Assembly: GCF_021484805.1 (NCBI RefSeq)
Contig: NZ_CP090557.1
Span: 4,352,001 to 4,416,000 of the forward strand
Source of the DNA: Tellurirhabdus bombi
GTDB taxonomy: Bacteria; Bacteroidota; Bacteroidia; Cytophagales; Spirosomataceae
Length of the DNA: 64,000 nucleotides
Reading direction: 5' to 3'
The translations under genes and the position numbers were made by a program. This document shows positions 45,606 to 54,996 of this stretch, piece after piece (positions within the stretch are counted from its first letter, which is position 1; each line of letters opens with the position of its first letter). A model generated the notes under the pieces. It did not search any database. It was given only the letters and a program-made list of their open reading frames with translations, and was not told the DNA's origin.

Positions 45606-48029
45606 TTATTTCATTTTCACGATGGTAACGCCTGCCCCGCCCCGATCTGCGTGTTCATCGGACATAGGGCCAACCTGAGAAAAGGACCGCAAGTGTTGCC
45701 GGACCAGATTGCGCAGAATCCCATCGCCTTTCCCGTGCACAATGCGCAGTTCAGGATAGCCCAGCATAATGGCATTGTCCAGGAAATTATCCAATTCAAC
45801 CATCGCTTCTTCGCCCCGTTTACCGCGTATATCCAGGTTAAAGCTGAAACTCATCATCTTTTCGTTCAGGTCAATGCCCTGCACTTTGGGTCTGGCCGCC
45901 TCCCCGGTTGCTTCGCGGTACACTTTTCGGCTTACTTTTTCCAGCCGGTTTAGCTTTATGTTCGACTTCAGATCGCCAATGCTGATCTCGGCGTCTTTGC
46001 CTTTTAAAGCCAGCACCTGACCAATGGCATTTTGTCCCTGAATCCGCACGTAACTGCCCACGGTAATGGCTCCTTCTGCGGGGAGAAATTCTTCTTCCGC
46101 ATCCTGCGCTTTGGCCCGCTTCGGCTCATCAACCAGTACTTCGGTTACTAATTCCTGACGGTCAAACTGTTCCAGCTTCTGCCGTACCTGCCGGGTTTGC
46201 TCTCGTTCGGCTTTGTTTTCGCGAATTTCCCGAATGGTATTCTCGATGCGCTGATTCGCTTCTGAAACCAGCGTTTTTGCCTTTAGCTTGGCCTCGTTCA
46301 GGATTCGTTTCTGATCGTTTTCAAGGCGGGTTTGCAGGGCGGTCGTCTCAGCGAGTTGCTGGGCCAGTTTTCGCTGGTTGATGCCCACTTCCAGGTTTTT
46401 TTCCGAGAAGATGCGCTTTTCAATATCGAGTTCCTTAATCAGTTTTTCAAAATTTACCTGCTGGGTTCCGAGCTTGTCTTTGGCCCGCTCGATAACGGCT
46501 TTCGGAAGACCGATCTTGGACGCAATTTCAAACGCAAACGAGCTGCCCGGTCGGCCAACTTCCAGCGTATACAGCGGTTCCAGGTTTTCACCATCGAAGC
46601 GCATGGCCCCGTTAACCAGTCCCTGGGTTTTATCCGCAAACATTTTCAGGTTGGTGTAGTGCGTGTTAATGACGCCATACGCACCCGATTTATTCAATTC
46701 TTCCAGAATGGCTTCGGCAATGGCCCCGCCCAGACTTGGTTCTGTTCCGGTTCCAAATTCGTCAATCAGAAACAAGGTCCGCTTGTTGGAAAGCGTCAGA
46801 AACGTGCGCATGCTGGTTAGGTGTGAGCTATACGTACTTAGGTCATTTTCCAGGGATTGCTCGTCGCCGATATCGATAAACAGGTTTTGAAAAATACCCG
46901 CTTTCGACCCTTCATACACCGGAATCAGTAGCCCCGACTGCACCATATACTGCAACAGGCCGATGGTTTTCAGCGCCACCGATTTACCTCCGGCGTTCGG
47001 TCCGGAAATAATCAGAATCCGTTGTTTCTGGTCCAGCCGAATGCTTAGCGGCACCACTTTTTTTCCTTGTTTTTCAAAGGAAAGGTACAGCAAGGGGTGG
47101 CGCGCACCCTGCCAGTCAATTAGCGTCTGGTTCACCAGTTCGGGAAGATCAGCGGCCATTTGGCTGGCTAATTTCGCCTTTGCCCGAATGAAGTCCACCA
47201 GCCCGAGAAACGTCGTTGCTTTGTGAAGATCAGGCAAATAGGGCCGTAACGTATCTGTCAATTCGCGCAGGATGCGGTGCACCTCCCGGCGTTCTTCGTA
47301 TTCTAATTCCCGAATTTCGTTGTTCGTATCAAATACCTCCGACGGTTCGATAAAGACCGTTTGCCCCGTTGCCGATTCGTCGTGAATAAATCCTTTCAGG
47401 CGACGCTTGTGCTCCGCCGCCACCGGGATAACCATGCGCCCGTTCCGAATGGTCAGGGAAACATCATCGGCCACCCAACCTTGCTGGCGGGCATTGCGCA
47501 AGATTCCATCCAGCTTTTTCCGCAAACCAGCCTGCTCCGAAATGATGCGCCGCCGAATATCCGCCAGGGCCGGTGAAGCTGAGTCACGAACATGGCCCCG
47601 GTCGTCGATCACGCGCTCAATGGCGTCGGTCAGTTTTTTATCTATCGTTACTACTTCGGCCAGTTCCGACAAGTACGGGTAACTCCCCTCTTCTTTGGCT
47701 TCCAGAAAACGCAGGCATTGCTGGATGGTTCGGAGGGTTAATTTCAGTTCAAAAAACTCTTCTTCCGAGAGCATCATTCCTTCAATGCGGGTCTTCTGCA
47801 ACTGAGGGCGAATATCCAGGTAATTGGAGGACGGAAAGTCGGGCTCATACTGAACAATATTTTTAAATTCGGCCACCTGCCGAAGCATTTTTTCAATTAG
47901 TTGAAAGTTGTCCGAAAACCGGATTTTCTCCACGTACGACTGTCCCAGCGGGCTTAAACAAGCCTGCCGCAGCAGATCGCGAATTTTATCAAAACCTAAT
48001 TTCTGTTCGAAAGACTCAGGGTAAAGCAT
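45606..48029 (-). CDS. mutS2: MutS2-family DNA/ribosome rescue ATPase with Smr domain
   Basis: This 807-residue protein lacks the mismatch-recognition N-terminus of MutS and has the MutS core and ATPase with Walker A GPNAGGKS (343-350), FLIDEFGTGTEPSLGGA and THYTNLKMFA. Long coiled coils (about 510-630) follow, then a C-terminal Smr nuclease-like domain (about 730-807, with LDIRGKRGEEAM and LRIVHGKGDGILR). MutS2 is linked to suppression of recombination and, in Bacillus, to splitting collided ribosomes. Full length and intact motifs indicate a functional gene. Confidence 0.96.
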   Translation of the reverse strand: MLYPESFEQKLGFDKIRDLLRQACLSPLGQSYVEKIRFSDNFQLIEKMLRQVAEFKNIVQYEPDFPSSNYLDIRPQLQKTRIEGMMLSEEEFFELKLTLRTIQQCLRFLEAKEEGSYPYLSELAEVVTIDKKLTDAIERVIDDRGHVRDSASPALADIRRRIISEQAGLRKKLDGILRNARQQGWVADDVSLTIRNGRMVIPVAAEHKRRLKGFIHDESATGQTVFIEPSEVFDTNNEIRELEYEERREVHRILRELTDTLRPYLPDLHKATTFLGLVDFIRAKAKLASQMAADLPELVNQTLIDWQGARHPLLYLSFEKQGKKVVPLSIRLDQKQRILIISGPNAGGKSVALKTIGLLQYMVQSGLLIPVYEGSKAGIFQNLFIDIGDEQSLENDLSTYSSHLTSMRTFLTLSNKRTLFLIDEFGTGTEPSLGGAIAEAILEELNKSGAYGVINTHYTNLKMFADKTQGLVNGAMRFDGENLEPLYTLEVGRPGSSFAFEIASKIGLPKAVIERAKDKLGTQQVNFEKLIKELDIEKRIFSEKNLEVGINQRKLAQQLAETTALQTRLENDQKRILNEAKLKAKTLVSEANQRIENTIREIRENKAEREQTRQVRQKLEQFDRQELVTEVLVDEPKRAKAQDAEEEFLPAEGAITVGSYVRIQGQNAIGQVLALKGKDAEISIGDLKSNIKLNRLEKVSRKVYREATGEAARPKVQGIDLNEKMMSFSFNLDIRGKRGEEAMVELDNFLDNAIMLGYPELRIVHGKGDGILRNLVRQHLRSFSQVGPMSDEHADRGGAGVTIVKMK

Positions 48030-48187
48030 TAATTCCGTTTATAATTTGTTGTTAGCAGCCTGGTTTAGCACCGGGACTGTAAATAGATAACGAATTCTTG
48101 AAAGCGTCAGTTCTTGATTAGGAAAAAGCGTATAAATGCGTTTACAAAACCGGAAAAACCCCTAATTAACTAATAGTCATCATTTTG

Positions 48188-48195
48188 TAGATTTG
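48188..48195 (+). promoter_or_regulatory. Probable -7 box of the second patatin gene
   Basis: TAGATTTG matches TAnnTTTG exactly and lies 31 bases before the ATG at 48227, giving a leader of about 25 bases. Confidence 0.5.
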
Positions 48196-48226
48196 GGTTA
48201 CGCCTATTTTCCTAAATCGAGCCAAA

Positions 48227-49303
48227 ATGAGCACAAAATTACGCATTCTTTCCATTGATGGCGGTGGCACCCGTGGGGTTATTCCGGCTGCCATTCTTAA
48301 CTGCATACAACAAGACACTGGCAAAACACCTACCGAGCTGTTCGATCTGATCATCGGTACGTCAACCGGCGGTATTATTGGTATTGGGCTTTTTTTCGGC
48401 ATCCCTACGGAAGACCTGCTGGCGCTTTATCTGGACAAAGCGAATGATATTTTTTACGATGACTGGCTAGACGATCTGAAAGATTTAGGTAAAAAGACAG
48501 GCGCTGACTACTCAAATGAGCACCTTACGCAAATTTTAAAAGACCTTTTCGGTGACACAACGCTGGGGCAGGTCCACGACCGCGTAAATCGTGACGTTGA
48601 TTTTACCCGCTCGCTGCCGTACCACGGTCAGAAGATTCTTATGGTGCCTAGCTTTGACCTTAATCCCATTGAAAAGAACGAACCAATCAATTTCAGGGCG
48701 GTTATTTTTAATTCGTTTCTAATGAAACATAAAGATGAAAAGTTAGTGGATCTGGCGTTACGAACTTCGGCTGGGCCAACTTACTTTCCGATCTATGACC
48801 GCAAATATATTGACGGTGGCGTTGCACTCAATCACCCGGCTATGGCTGCCGTCGCCTTTGCCATTAATGCAAACGACGACCCGGAAAAGAAAGATTGCTA
48901 CCCAGAAGGGCTTAAAAAAGGCCTCGGTTTGGGAATCAACGACTTGCACCTGTTTTCCATCGGCTGTGGCACATCCAACCAGAATAATATTCCTGAATCG
49001 GGCATCCGTACGGGCGACTGGGGTGAAATTCAATGGGTAAAATACCTGCCTGATTTATTGACGGAATCCAATGTTCAGGTTTCGGACTACTATGTGCGTC
49101 AGGTACTGCCCCAAGCTCATTATCACCGGATTAACCTTTCTTTTAATAGTCCCAAAGCACCCGCCGTCATTCGTAATGAGATCAATAAGAAACCCATTGG
49201 TCTGGATGAAAAACGTCCCGCCATCCTTCGGGCCATGAAAGAGTACGCGGAGCAATACTATACCGCCAACAAAGCGGAGATTCTCGGCTTTTTGGGAATA
49301 TAA
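48227..49303 (+). CDS. Patatin-like phospholipase
   Basis: This 358-residue protein has an intact patatin core: ILSIDGGGTRGVIPA (8-21, oxyanion loop), nucleophile Ser46 in IIGTSTGGIIG and catalytic Asp196 in KYIDGGVALNHPA. It is the GGGxRG type, closer to plant patatins than the patatin at 32458, which has the GGGxLKG type. No signal peptide is seen. It hydrolyses acyl esters of lipids. No cyclic-nucleotide synthase or other defence gene is adjacent, so a CBASS effector role is not supported here. Confidence 0.93.
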   Translation: MSTKLRILSIDGGGTRGVIPAAILNCIQQDTGKTPTELFDLIIGTSTGGIIGIGLFFGIPTEDLLALYLDKANDIFYDDWLDDLKDLGKKTGADYSNEHLTQILKDLFGDTTLGQVHDRVNRDVDFTRSLPYHGQKILMVPSFDLNPIEKNEPINFRAVIFNSFLMKHKDEKLVDLALRTSAGPTYFPIYDRKYIDGGVALNHPAMAAVAFAINANDDPEKKDCYPEGLKKGLGLGINDLHLFSIGCGTSNQNNIPESGIRTGDWGEIQWVKYLPDLLTESNVQVSDYYVRQVLPQAHYHRINLSFNSPKAPAVIRNEINKKPIGLDEKRPAILRAMKEYAEQYYTANKAEILGFLGI

Positions 49304-49324
49304 GTCGACAATCCTGCGTTGTGA

Positions 49325-49371
49325 TTGGTAGCCGGATTCTCTACCTTCAGGGCGGAGCATTGGGCTACCAA
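49325..49371 (+). other. Inverted repeat in the leader of the HMG-CoA lyase gene
   Basis: TTGGTAGCC (49325-49333) pairs perfectly with GGCTACCAA (49363-49371), ending 11 bases before the ATG at 49383. There is no T-run. It could be a structure at the ribosome binding region or a weak hairpin after the patatin gene. Confidence 0.4.
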
Positions 49372-49382
49372 ACCACACGCTG

Positions 49383-50225
49383 ATGAAAATCATTGAATGC
49401 CCCCGCGACGCCATGCAAGGTCTGGCGAACTTTATTCCCACGGAAGAAAAAATCCGTTACCTGAACACCCTGCTTCGGGTGGGCTTCGATACTCTTGACT
49501 TCGGGTCGTTTGTTTCTCCGAAGGCCATTCCCCAAATGCGCGATACCGCCGAGGTGCTGGCTGGCCTGGACTTATCGGCTACTTCCACAAAGCTGCTGGC
49601 TATTGTTGCCAACCAACGGGGCGCTGAACAGGCCATGGAACACGAAGCCATTCGGTACCTGGGTTTTCCCCTGTCCGTTTCGGAAACGTTTCAGCTTCGG
49701 AATACCAACAAGACCATCGCGCAGGCTTTCACCGAAGTAGCTGCCATCCAAGCCCTTTGCCTGTCCGGCGGAAAGGAATTTGTGGTGTACTTATCCATGG
49801 GATTTGGTAATCCTTACGGCGATCCGTACAGCCCCGAAATCATTGCGCAGTTTACCGAAAAACTGGTCCAACTTGGCATTGGCATCATTGCGCCCTCCGA
49901 CACGGTGGGCACCTCCACGCCTGAAAGCATCGAACTGCTTTTCAGTTACTTAATTACCCACTTTCCAGACGTTGAGTTCGGGGCTCACCTCCACGCCCGC
50001 CCCGGCGAAGCAGCGAGCAAAGTGCGGGCAGCCACGCGGGCAGGCGTCCAACGCATTGATGGCGCCTTACGCGGCTTTGGGGGCTGTCCGATGGCCAAAG
50101 ATGACCTGACGGGTAACTTACCTACGGAAGAAATCATTGCGGTGCTGGAACAGGATGGCGCTCGCTTGTCCATCGATAAAACGGAACTGGCAACCGCTTT
50201 AATCCAGTCTGCGGCGCTTATGTAA
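49383..50225 (+). CDS. Hydroxymethylglutaryl-CoA lyase
   Basis: This 280-residue TIM-barrel protein has the family signatures ECPRDAMQG at 5-13 (usual ECPRDGLQ), IAPSDTVGTS, HLHARPGEA and the active-site Cys in GGCPMAKDDLTGN. It cleaves HMG-CoA to acetyl-CoA and acetoacetate in leucine catabolism. It lies downstream of a patatin but on the same strand, and 1 base separates its stop from the convergent gene's stop. Confidence 0.94.
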   Translation: MKIIECPRDAMQGLANFIPTEEKIRYLNTLLRVGFDTLDFGSFVSPKAIPQMRDTAEVLAGLDLSATSTKLLAIVANQRGAEQAMEHEAIRYLGFPLSVSETFQLRNTNKTIAQAFTEVAAIQALCLSGGKEFVVYLSMGFGNPYGDPYSPEIIAQFTEKLVQLGIGIIAPSDTVGTSTPESIELLFSYLITHFPDVEFGAHLHARPGEAASKVRAATRAGVQRIDGALRGFGGCPMAKDDLTGNLPTEEIIAVLEQDGARLSIDKTELATALIQSAALM

Positions 50226-50226
50226 G

Positions 50227-50751
50227 CTACAGAAACGTTTGCTGAATTTCTTCCTTAATGACTTTTAACGCCAAAGCTACCGGCTGGTTGTTTTGCTGGA
50301 TCACCTGTTCAAAAATCTTTTTCGATAAATCCAGGGCGGGCGCATCGGGCATTACTTCGCTAGCCGCCTGGTTGATCAAAGCCACCACTTCGTTCATGGC
50401 CTGCACAATCTGGTCCCAACTCGCCTGGCTCATGTATACCTGCTGCGATAGGTTGTGATTGTATTCATCCCGGATTTCGCGGAGCAACAACTGCTGAAGA
50501 TCCAGCGCCGTTAATTCCTGGCCACCCATCCGCAACAGCAAATTGTTCGGACTGATGCGCTCCAGAAAAAGGGTCATGCGCTCGTAGGCCTGTAACCGGA
50601 TTGGAATGACGGTCTCGCTATACTGATGGCGAATTTCCTGCTGCTGTTTTCGGAAATCACGTTCCAGCATGGCCTTGATAGCCAGGTACATGCCCAAAAG
50701 AACAAGCCCAGCGGGTATGGTTAATTGTAATAATTCTGCGACAAGGTTCAT
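50227..50751 (-). CDS. Membrane-anchored protein of unknown function
   Basis: This 174-residue protein has a single N-terminal hydrophobic segment (about 8-28, LTIPAGLVLLGMYLAIKA). A long charged helical region follows (LERDFRKQQQEIRHQYSE and RLQAYERMTLFLERISPNNLLLR), then more helix (YNHNLSQQVYMSQASWDQIVQAM, VIQQNNQPVALALKVIKEE). The small, mostly helical design is common in Bacteroidota proteins of unknown function. I do not assign a family. It is divergent from the HesB-like gene. Confidence 0.8.
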   Translation of the reverse strand: MNLVAELLQLTIPAGLVLLGMYLAIKAMLERDFRKQQQEIRHQYSETVIPIRLQAYERMTLFLERISPNNLLLRMGGQELTALDLQQLLLREIRDEYNHNLSQQVYMSQASWDQIVQAMNEVVALINQAASEVMPDAPALDLSKKIFEQVIQQNNQPVALALKVIKEEIQQTFL

Positions 50752-50811
50752 AATGATCAGGAATCAAACTACAGCAAATTTTGTAAATTCGGTGGGTAAT
50801 TCGAAATATGT

Positions 50812-51141
50812 ATGCTAGTTTCCGATTTAATTGACCGTCCGATTGGTCTTACCCCCGAGGCGCGCGAACAGATTCTGGACACCTTGCGGGCAAACAAAAT
50901 CCCTGATTCTTACGGACTTAGGGTAGGAATAAAAGGGGGTGGCTGTGGCGCTTCGTGGCTGTTGGGTTTCGATCAACCGGGCACTACCGACCAACTCTAC
51001 GAAGTGGACGGGGTGCGGGTTATTATTGACAAAAAACATTTGCTTTATGTGCTTGGCGTGGAGGTTGGCTACGGCGAAGGTGAAGCGGGTGCGGGCTTTA
51101 CGGTTCAGAAACCAGAGCCATCCAAACCAGAGGTCATTTAA
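50812..51141 (+). CDS. HesB/IscA-like protein lacking the C-terminal cysteines
   Basis: This 109-residue protein has the HesB/IscA fold pattern: LTPEAREQIL, GLRVGIKGGGCGASWLLGF (Cys45) and VDGVRVIIDKKHLLYVLGVEVGYGEG. IscA-type carriers have three cysteines, one here and two in a C-terminal CGCG. Here that motif is replaced by AGAGFTVQ, so only one ligand remains. It may be a degenerate iron-sulfur scaffold or an adapted protein with another role (inference). It sits alone, divergent from the membrane-anchored gene and upstream of an NtrY-like kinase. Confidence 0.85.
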   Translation: MLVSDLIDRPIGLTPEAREQILDTLRANKIPDSYGLRVGIKGGGCGASWLLGFDQPGTTDQLYEVDGVRVIIDKKHLLYVLGVEVGYGEGEAGAGFTVQKPEPSKPEVI

Positions 51142-51158
51142 CAGGCATTATTCTTCCT

Positions 51159-51166
51159 TATTTTTG
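51159..51166 (+). promoter_or_regulatory. Candidate -7 box upstream of the NtrY-like kinase
   Basis: TATTTTTG matches TAnnTTTG exactly, about 75 bases upstream of the GTG start at 51241. Confidence 0.4.
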
Positions 51167-51240
51167 TTGTTGAATCGCCAACAAAGGGGATATTGGCATG
51201 ATTTTAGGGTGAACATTGAAAACTGCCCCAGAACCCACTT

Positions 51241-54200
51241 GTGATTTTTCTTAAAAAATACCTCTTTCTCCTGCTTGCTTTTCTGGCTTTGGGACTTTCT
51301 GCTGCCTGCTATTTTATGGCTAATCAGGGGTCCATTAGCGCTTCTGATGAGCGATACCTCAAAACAGTTCAGCATCGGGTTCAACAGGAATTAACACAAA
51401 GCACCGAAGAGCTACAGCAGATTTCTCAACAGTTGCAGCAAAGTCGGGATTATTCGTTTGCCAATTGCGAAATACCCACGGTTCACCCTTATTTTATTTT
51501 CCGCCACCAACGGCTGATTTACTGGTCTGATCATCGCTTTATTCCGGAAGTTGACTGCCTTGAAAGCTCATCGTATCCCTACTTTGTTTCACTCCAGCAA
51601 GGCCAGTTTCTCGTTAACCGGCTCAGGCTACCCGGTGACTCCATTGAGGTTTTTTCGCTGGTTAGTATCTACCGCTCCTACCAGAACGAAAACAATTACC
51701 TGCGTTCGACCTACAACCCAGGGTTGTTTCCGCAAGCACCAAAACAGGTAGCGGCTGGCCGTTCGCAGGAGCCTTTGCAAAACATTTACGCAGCCAATCA
51801 AGTCTTTCTCTTTTCGGTATCCCCTCCGGAGCAAGCCGCGTATTACGCGCAAACGGCACCAATTAACACCGTTATTCTGGGCCTGGTATCGGTCTTTATG
51901 CTGGGTTTGTTCTTGATTTCCACCATCAGGCAACTGCAAAAGCGGCGGAACCGTGAATTGGGTTTTATGCTACTATTGGGCTACCTGGCGCTGCTACGGG
52001 CCGTTATGCTTTATTTCAAAGTACCCTTTCTGCTGATAGAGTCTGCAATTTTTAAGCCTATTTTCTATACTTCATCTCAAGTGGCGCCTTCGCTGGGAGA
52101 TCTGCTTTTGAATGCCATTTGTGTGGGTATACTAGCCTTGTACCTGGCTGTTTCCATTCACCGATTCAAACTCTATGCGTGGCTACTGCATCAACCGGAG
52201 TGGTCCAAAGGGCTTGTGTCTATTTTATTGGTTGTACTGAGCTACTTCTTGTTTTATAGCTGTTTTGTCGAATTAAGCCAGATTTATGCTCAATCGAACT
52301 TTACGCTTGATATTACTTTAAGCATAACTGTTACCTCGCTCAAGATCACCTGCCTGCTGATATTTGTAGCTATTTCGACGATTTATTTTCTTGTTCTGCA
52401 TGTTTTGAGTCTGCTTTTTATCCGGTTGAACAAACGCATCCTGCCCGGTATTGGATGGCTTGTCATCGGCAGTCTGCTTGCGGGAATGTTCCTGTGGCTA
52501 TGCGGCTTCCGGCCAGACTGGATTCTGATTCTCAATGGTTTGTATTACTTGATTCTTTACCGTAGCCGCTTTCCAAGAGTATTATTTGCTTTCCGCTACA
52601 AAACCTCCACTTACCTTCTGCTGGGGGCGTTTATCTGTGCTATTTTATCCACCTATGTCGTTTACAAACAGGAAACGTTAAAGGATGTCAGCAACAAACA
52701 GGAATTTGGCCAGCAGCTTCTGTCCGAAAACGATGAATTGGGTGAGTTTATGCTTCAGAAAACCCAGCAGGCTATTCAAGAGGATAACAGCATCCAGCAA
52801 ACGCTGCTAACGGATACCCTGCTTGGCCGTGAGCGCATTCAGCAACGCGTTAAAAGCGCTCATCTCGACAAATACTTTGACCGCTATGATGTTGAAGTAC
52901 TGTCGTTTAATGCGGAAGGGCTTCCTCTGGATAATCGGCAATTTGCTCCAGAATACCTTTATTACCAGGATAATTACCGTCGGCCGCTTTATAAAACCCA
53001 ATACACCGACCTGTTCTTTATCAACGATGTTAATAATCGATTTACAAAGCAGTATATCTGTTTTATTGATATCAAACGCGGCAGCCGACCCCTCGGGCAT
53101 GTAGTGCTTGATCTAAAGATGCGCAAGGACCGGCTTAAAAGCTCAAGCCTAGACCAGCTCGCCGAGCGTCAGTTTGTTCAGGCACCGGAGACATCGGCCT
53201 ATAGTTACGCTGTTTTTAATAAGCAGCAGCACGTGGTGTCGAGCGTAGGTAGTTATAATTATGAACGCCGTATGCCTACGGAGCTACTGGAAACCAGTGC
53301 TTTATACGAAGACGGCGTTTCGCATCATGGCTACAAGCACATTGCGCAGCGAGGCAAGAATGGACGATTGATTGTTGTGTCCTCGCTGGCCTACCCCCTC
53401 AAAAACATCCTGGCTAATTTCTCCTTTCAATATTTGACGCTGGTTTTGTATGTACTGGGTATTATACTCGCCTACGCCATCCGGCACAGTCTGTCAAATT
53501 ACCGGCTCAATTACTCCACAAAGACCCAGATTCTCTTAAATCTGGCCTTTTTTCTGCCATTGCTGCTGATTGTTGTCATTACATTAAGCGCTATCAGTTC
53601 GAATTTCGACGCAAATCAACAGAATACGTACATCAACAACACGAAGAATATTGCCTCTAATTTTCTGCCTTATATCGAGAATTTTTTGGCCGGTAAGTCC
53701 AGCAAAGCCTACATGGAGCAGGAAATGCGGAAAATTGCCCGGGGCTCAGAAATTGACATTAATCTGTTTAAGCCTAATGGCCAGCTTTGGACCTCTTCGC
53801 AGCCGTTGCTTTATGAAAGCGGGCATCTGTCGAAATACATTAATCCCAAGGCGTACCGCCATTTGATTGACGATAAAGAGAATCAGGTTTTGCTCATGGA
53901 GTCGCTCGGTACGAAGAAGTACCGGACTGCTTACGTTAGCATCAAATCAACGGACCGCAAATTGCTTGGCGTCTTAGGCGTTCCTCATTTTGATTCCCAG
54001 GCTGAGCTGGACCGGCAACTTATTGAGGTCATCTCGACCGTTTTGAGCGTTTTTACCGGACTGCTGCTCGTCTTTTTCTTTGTATCTTACTGGGCTTCAA
54101 CGAGTCTAACCAAGCCACTGCAAATGATTACCCAGAAGATTCGGAGGACAAATCTGGATAAACTGAACGAACCATTACCCTGGGGATCTGATGATGAGAT

Positions 54201-54993
54201 TGGCGTTCTGATTGCTGAATACAACAAAATGCTGTTGAAATTAGAGGAAAACAAACGGGCCTTGTCGCATAGTGAAAAACAATCAGCCTGGCGCGAAATG
54301 GCTAAGCAGGTTGCGCACGAGATCAAAAACCCGCTGACTCCCATGAAGTTAACCCTCCAGCATCTACAGCGAACGCTTCCAAAAGATAGTCAGGAAGGCC
54401 GGGGTGGCATTCAACGTACGCTAAACTCACTCCTGGACCAGATTGATAACCTGAGTGACATTGCCACTTCGTTTTCGGATTTTGCCAAAATGCCCCTCCC
54501 GAAGAACGAGCTTTTTGAAATCACTACGGTTATTAATAAAGCCGCGGATCTGTACGCCGATGACGGAAAAATCTCGCTGGAACGGAGCATTGCGCCGCAT
54601 CCCGTGATGATTGTCGGTGATCGCCAGCTAATAGGCCGGATACTTACTAACCTGATTATTAATGGAATACAATCGGTGCCTATTGGCAGAAAACCCACTA
54701 TTCGGTTGAAGCTGGCCGTTAATGACGGAAATATCAATATTGAGGTTAGCGACAATGGGGCGGGCATTCCGGAAGCAATCCGGACTAAGGTCTTTCTTCC
54801 TAATTTCAGCACCAAGCAAGGCGGCTCGGGCCTGGGGCTAGCCATCGCGAAACGAGGCATTGAGCATGCAGGTGGCAGCATCTGGTTTGAGACAGTGGAA
54901 AATGTGGGAACAACGTTCTTTATTTCCATTCCTCAAACCGATGCCTTGTCAGTACCACCCGTGACGAATCATAAACGCACCGTAAAGCGCTAG
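51241..54993 (+). CDS. NtrY-like membrane sensor histidine kinase
   Basis: This very large kinase (1250 residues) starts with GTG. An N-terminal membrane segment (about 5-25) is followed by several further hydrophobic segments (about 217-475, for example VILGLVSVFMLGLFLIS), an extracytoplasmic region, and more membrane segments near 720-790. A HAMP-type linker follows (about 955-1000), then HisKA with His1026 in AKQVAHEIKNPLTPMKLTLQHLQR and HATPase (DNGAGIPEAIRTKVF, GGSGLGLAIAKRG). The HEIKNPLTPMKL block is typical of NtrY kinases. No response regulator gene is adjacent, so its partner is elsewhere. Confidence 0.93.
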   Translation: MIFLKKYLFLLLAFLALGLSAACYFMANQGSISASDERYLKTVQHRVQQELTQSTEELQQISQQLQQSRDYSFANCEIPTVHPYFIFRHQRLIYWSDHRFIPEVDCLESSSYPYFVSLQQGQFLVNRLRLPGDSIEVFSLVSIYRSYQNENNYLRSTYNPGLFPQAPKQVAAGRSQEPLQNIYAANQVFLFSVSPPEQAAYYAQTAPINTVILGLVSVFMLGLFLISTIRQLQKRRNRELGFMLLLGYLALLRAVMLYFKVPFLLIESAIFKPIFYTSSQVAPSLGDLLLNAICVGILALYLAVSIHRFKLYAWLLHQPEWSKGLVSILLVVLSYFLFYSCFVELSQIYAQSNFTLDITLSITVTSLKITCLLIFVAISTIYFLVLHVLSLLFIRLNKRILPGIGWLVIGSLLAGMFLWLCGFRPDWILILNGLYYLILYRSRFPRVLFAFRYKTSTYLLLGAFICAILSTYVVYKQETLKDVSNKQEFGQQLLSENDELGEFMLQKTQQAIQEDNSIQQTLLTDTLLGRERIQQRVKSAHLDKYFDRYDVEVLSFNAEGLPLDNRQFAPEYLYYQDNYRRPLYKTQYTDLFFINDVNNRFTKQYICFIDIKRGSRPLGHVVLDLKMRKDRLKSSSLDQLAERQFVQAPETSAYSYAVFNKQQHVVSSVGSYNYERRMPTELLETSALYEDGVSHHGYKHIAQRGKNGRLIVVSSLAYPLKNILANFSFQYLTLVLYVLGIILAYAIRHSLSNYRLNYSTKTQILLNLAFFLPLLLIVVITLSAISSNFDANQQNTYINNTKNIASNFLPYIENFLAGKSSKAYMEQEMRKIARGSEIDINLFKPNGQLWTSSQPLLYESGHLSKYINPKAYRHLIDDKENQVLLMESLGTKKYRTAYVSIKSTDRKLLGVLGVPHFDSQAELDRQLIEVISTVLSVFTGLLLVFFFVSYWASTSLTKPLQMITQKIRRTNLDKLNEPLPWGSDDEIGVLIAEYNKMLLKLEENKRALSHSEKQSAWREMAKQVAHEIKNPLTPMKLTLQHLQRTLPKDSQEGRGGIQRTLNSLLDQIDNLSDIATSFSDFAKMPLPKNELFEITTVINKAADLYADDGKISLERSIAPHPVMIVGDRQLIGRILTNLIINGIQSVPIGRKPTIRLKLAVNDGNINIEVSDNGAGIPEAIRTKVFLPNFSTKQGGSGLGLAIAKRGIEHAGGSIWFETVENVGTTFFISIPQTDALSVPPVTNHKRTVKR

Positions 54994-54996
54994 TTA

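Noticed and set aside
48227-49303. Patatin as a CBASS-type defence effector
   Set aside because: No cyclic nucleotide synthase, ubiquitin-like or other defence gene is next to it; flanking genes are metabolic.
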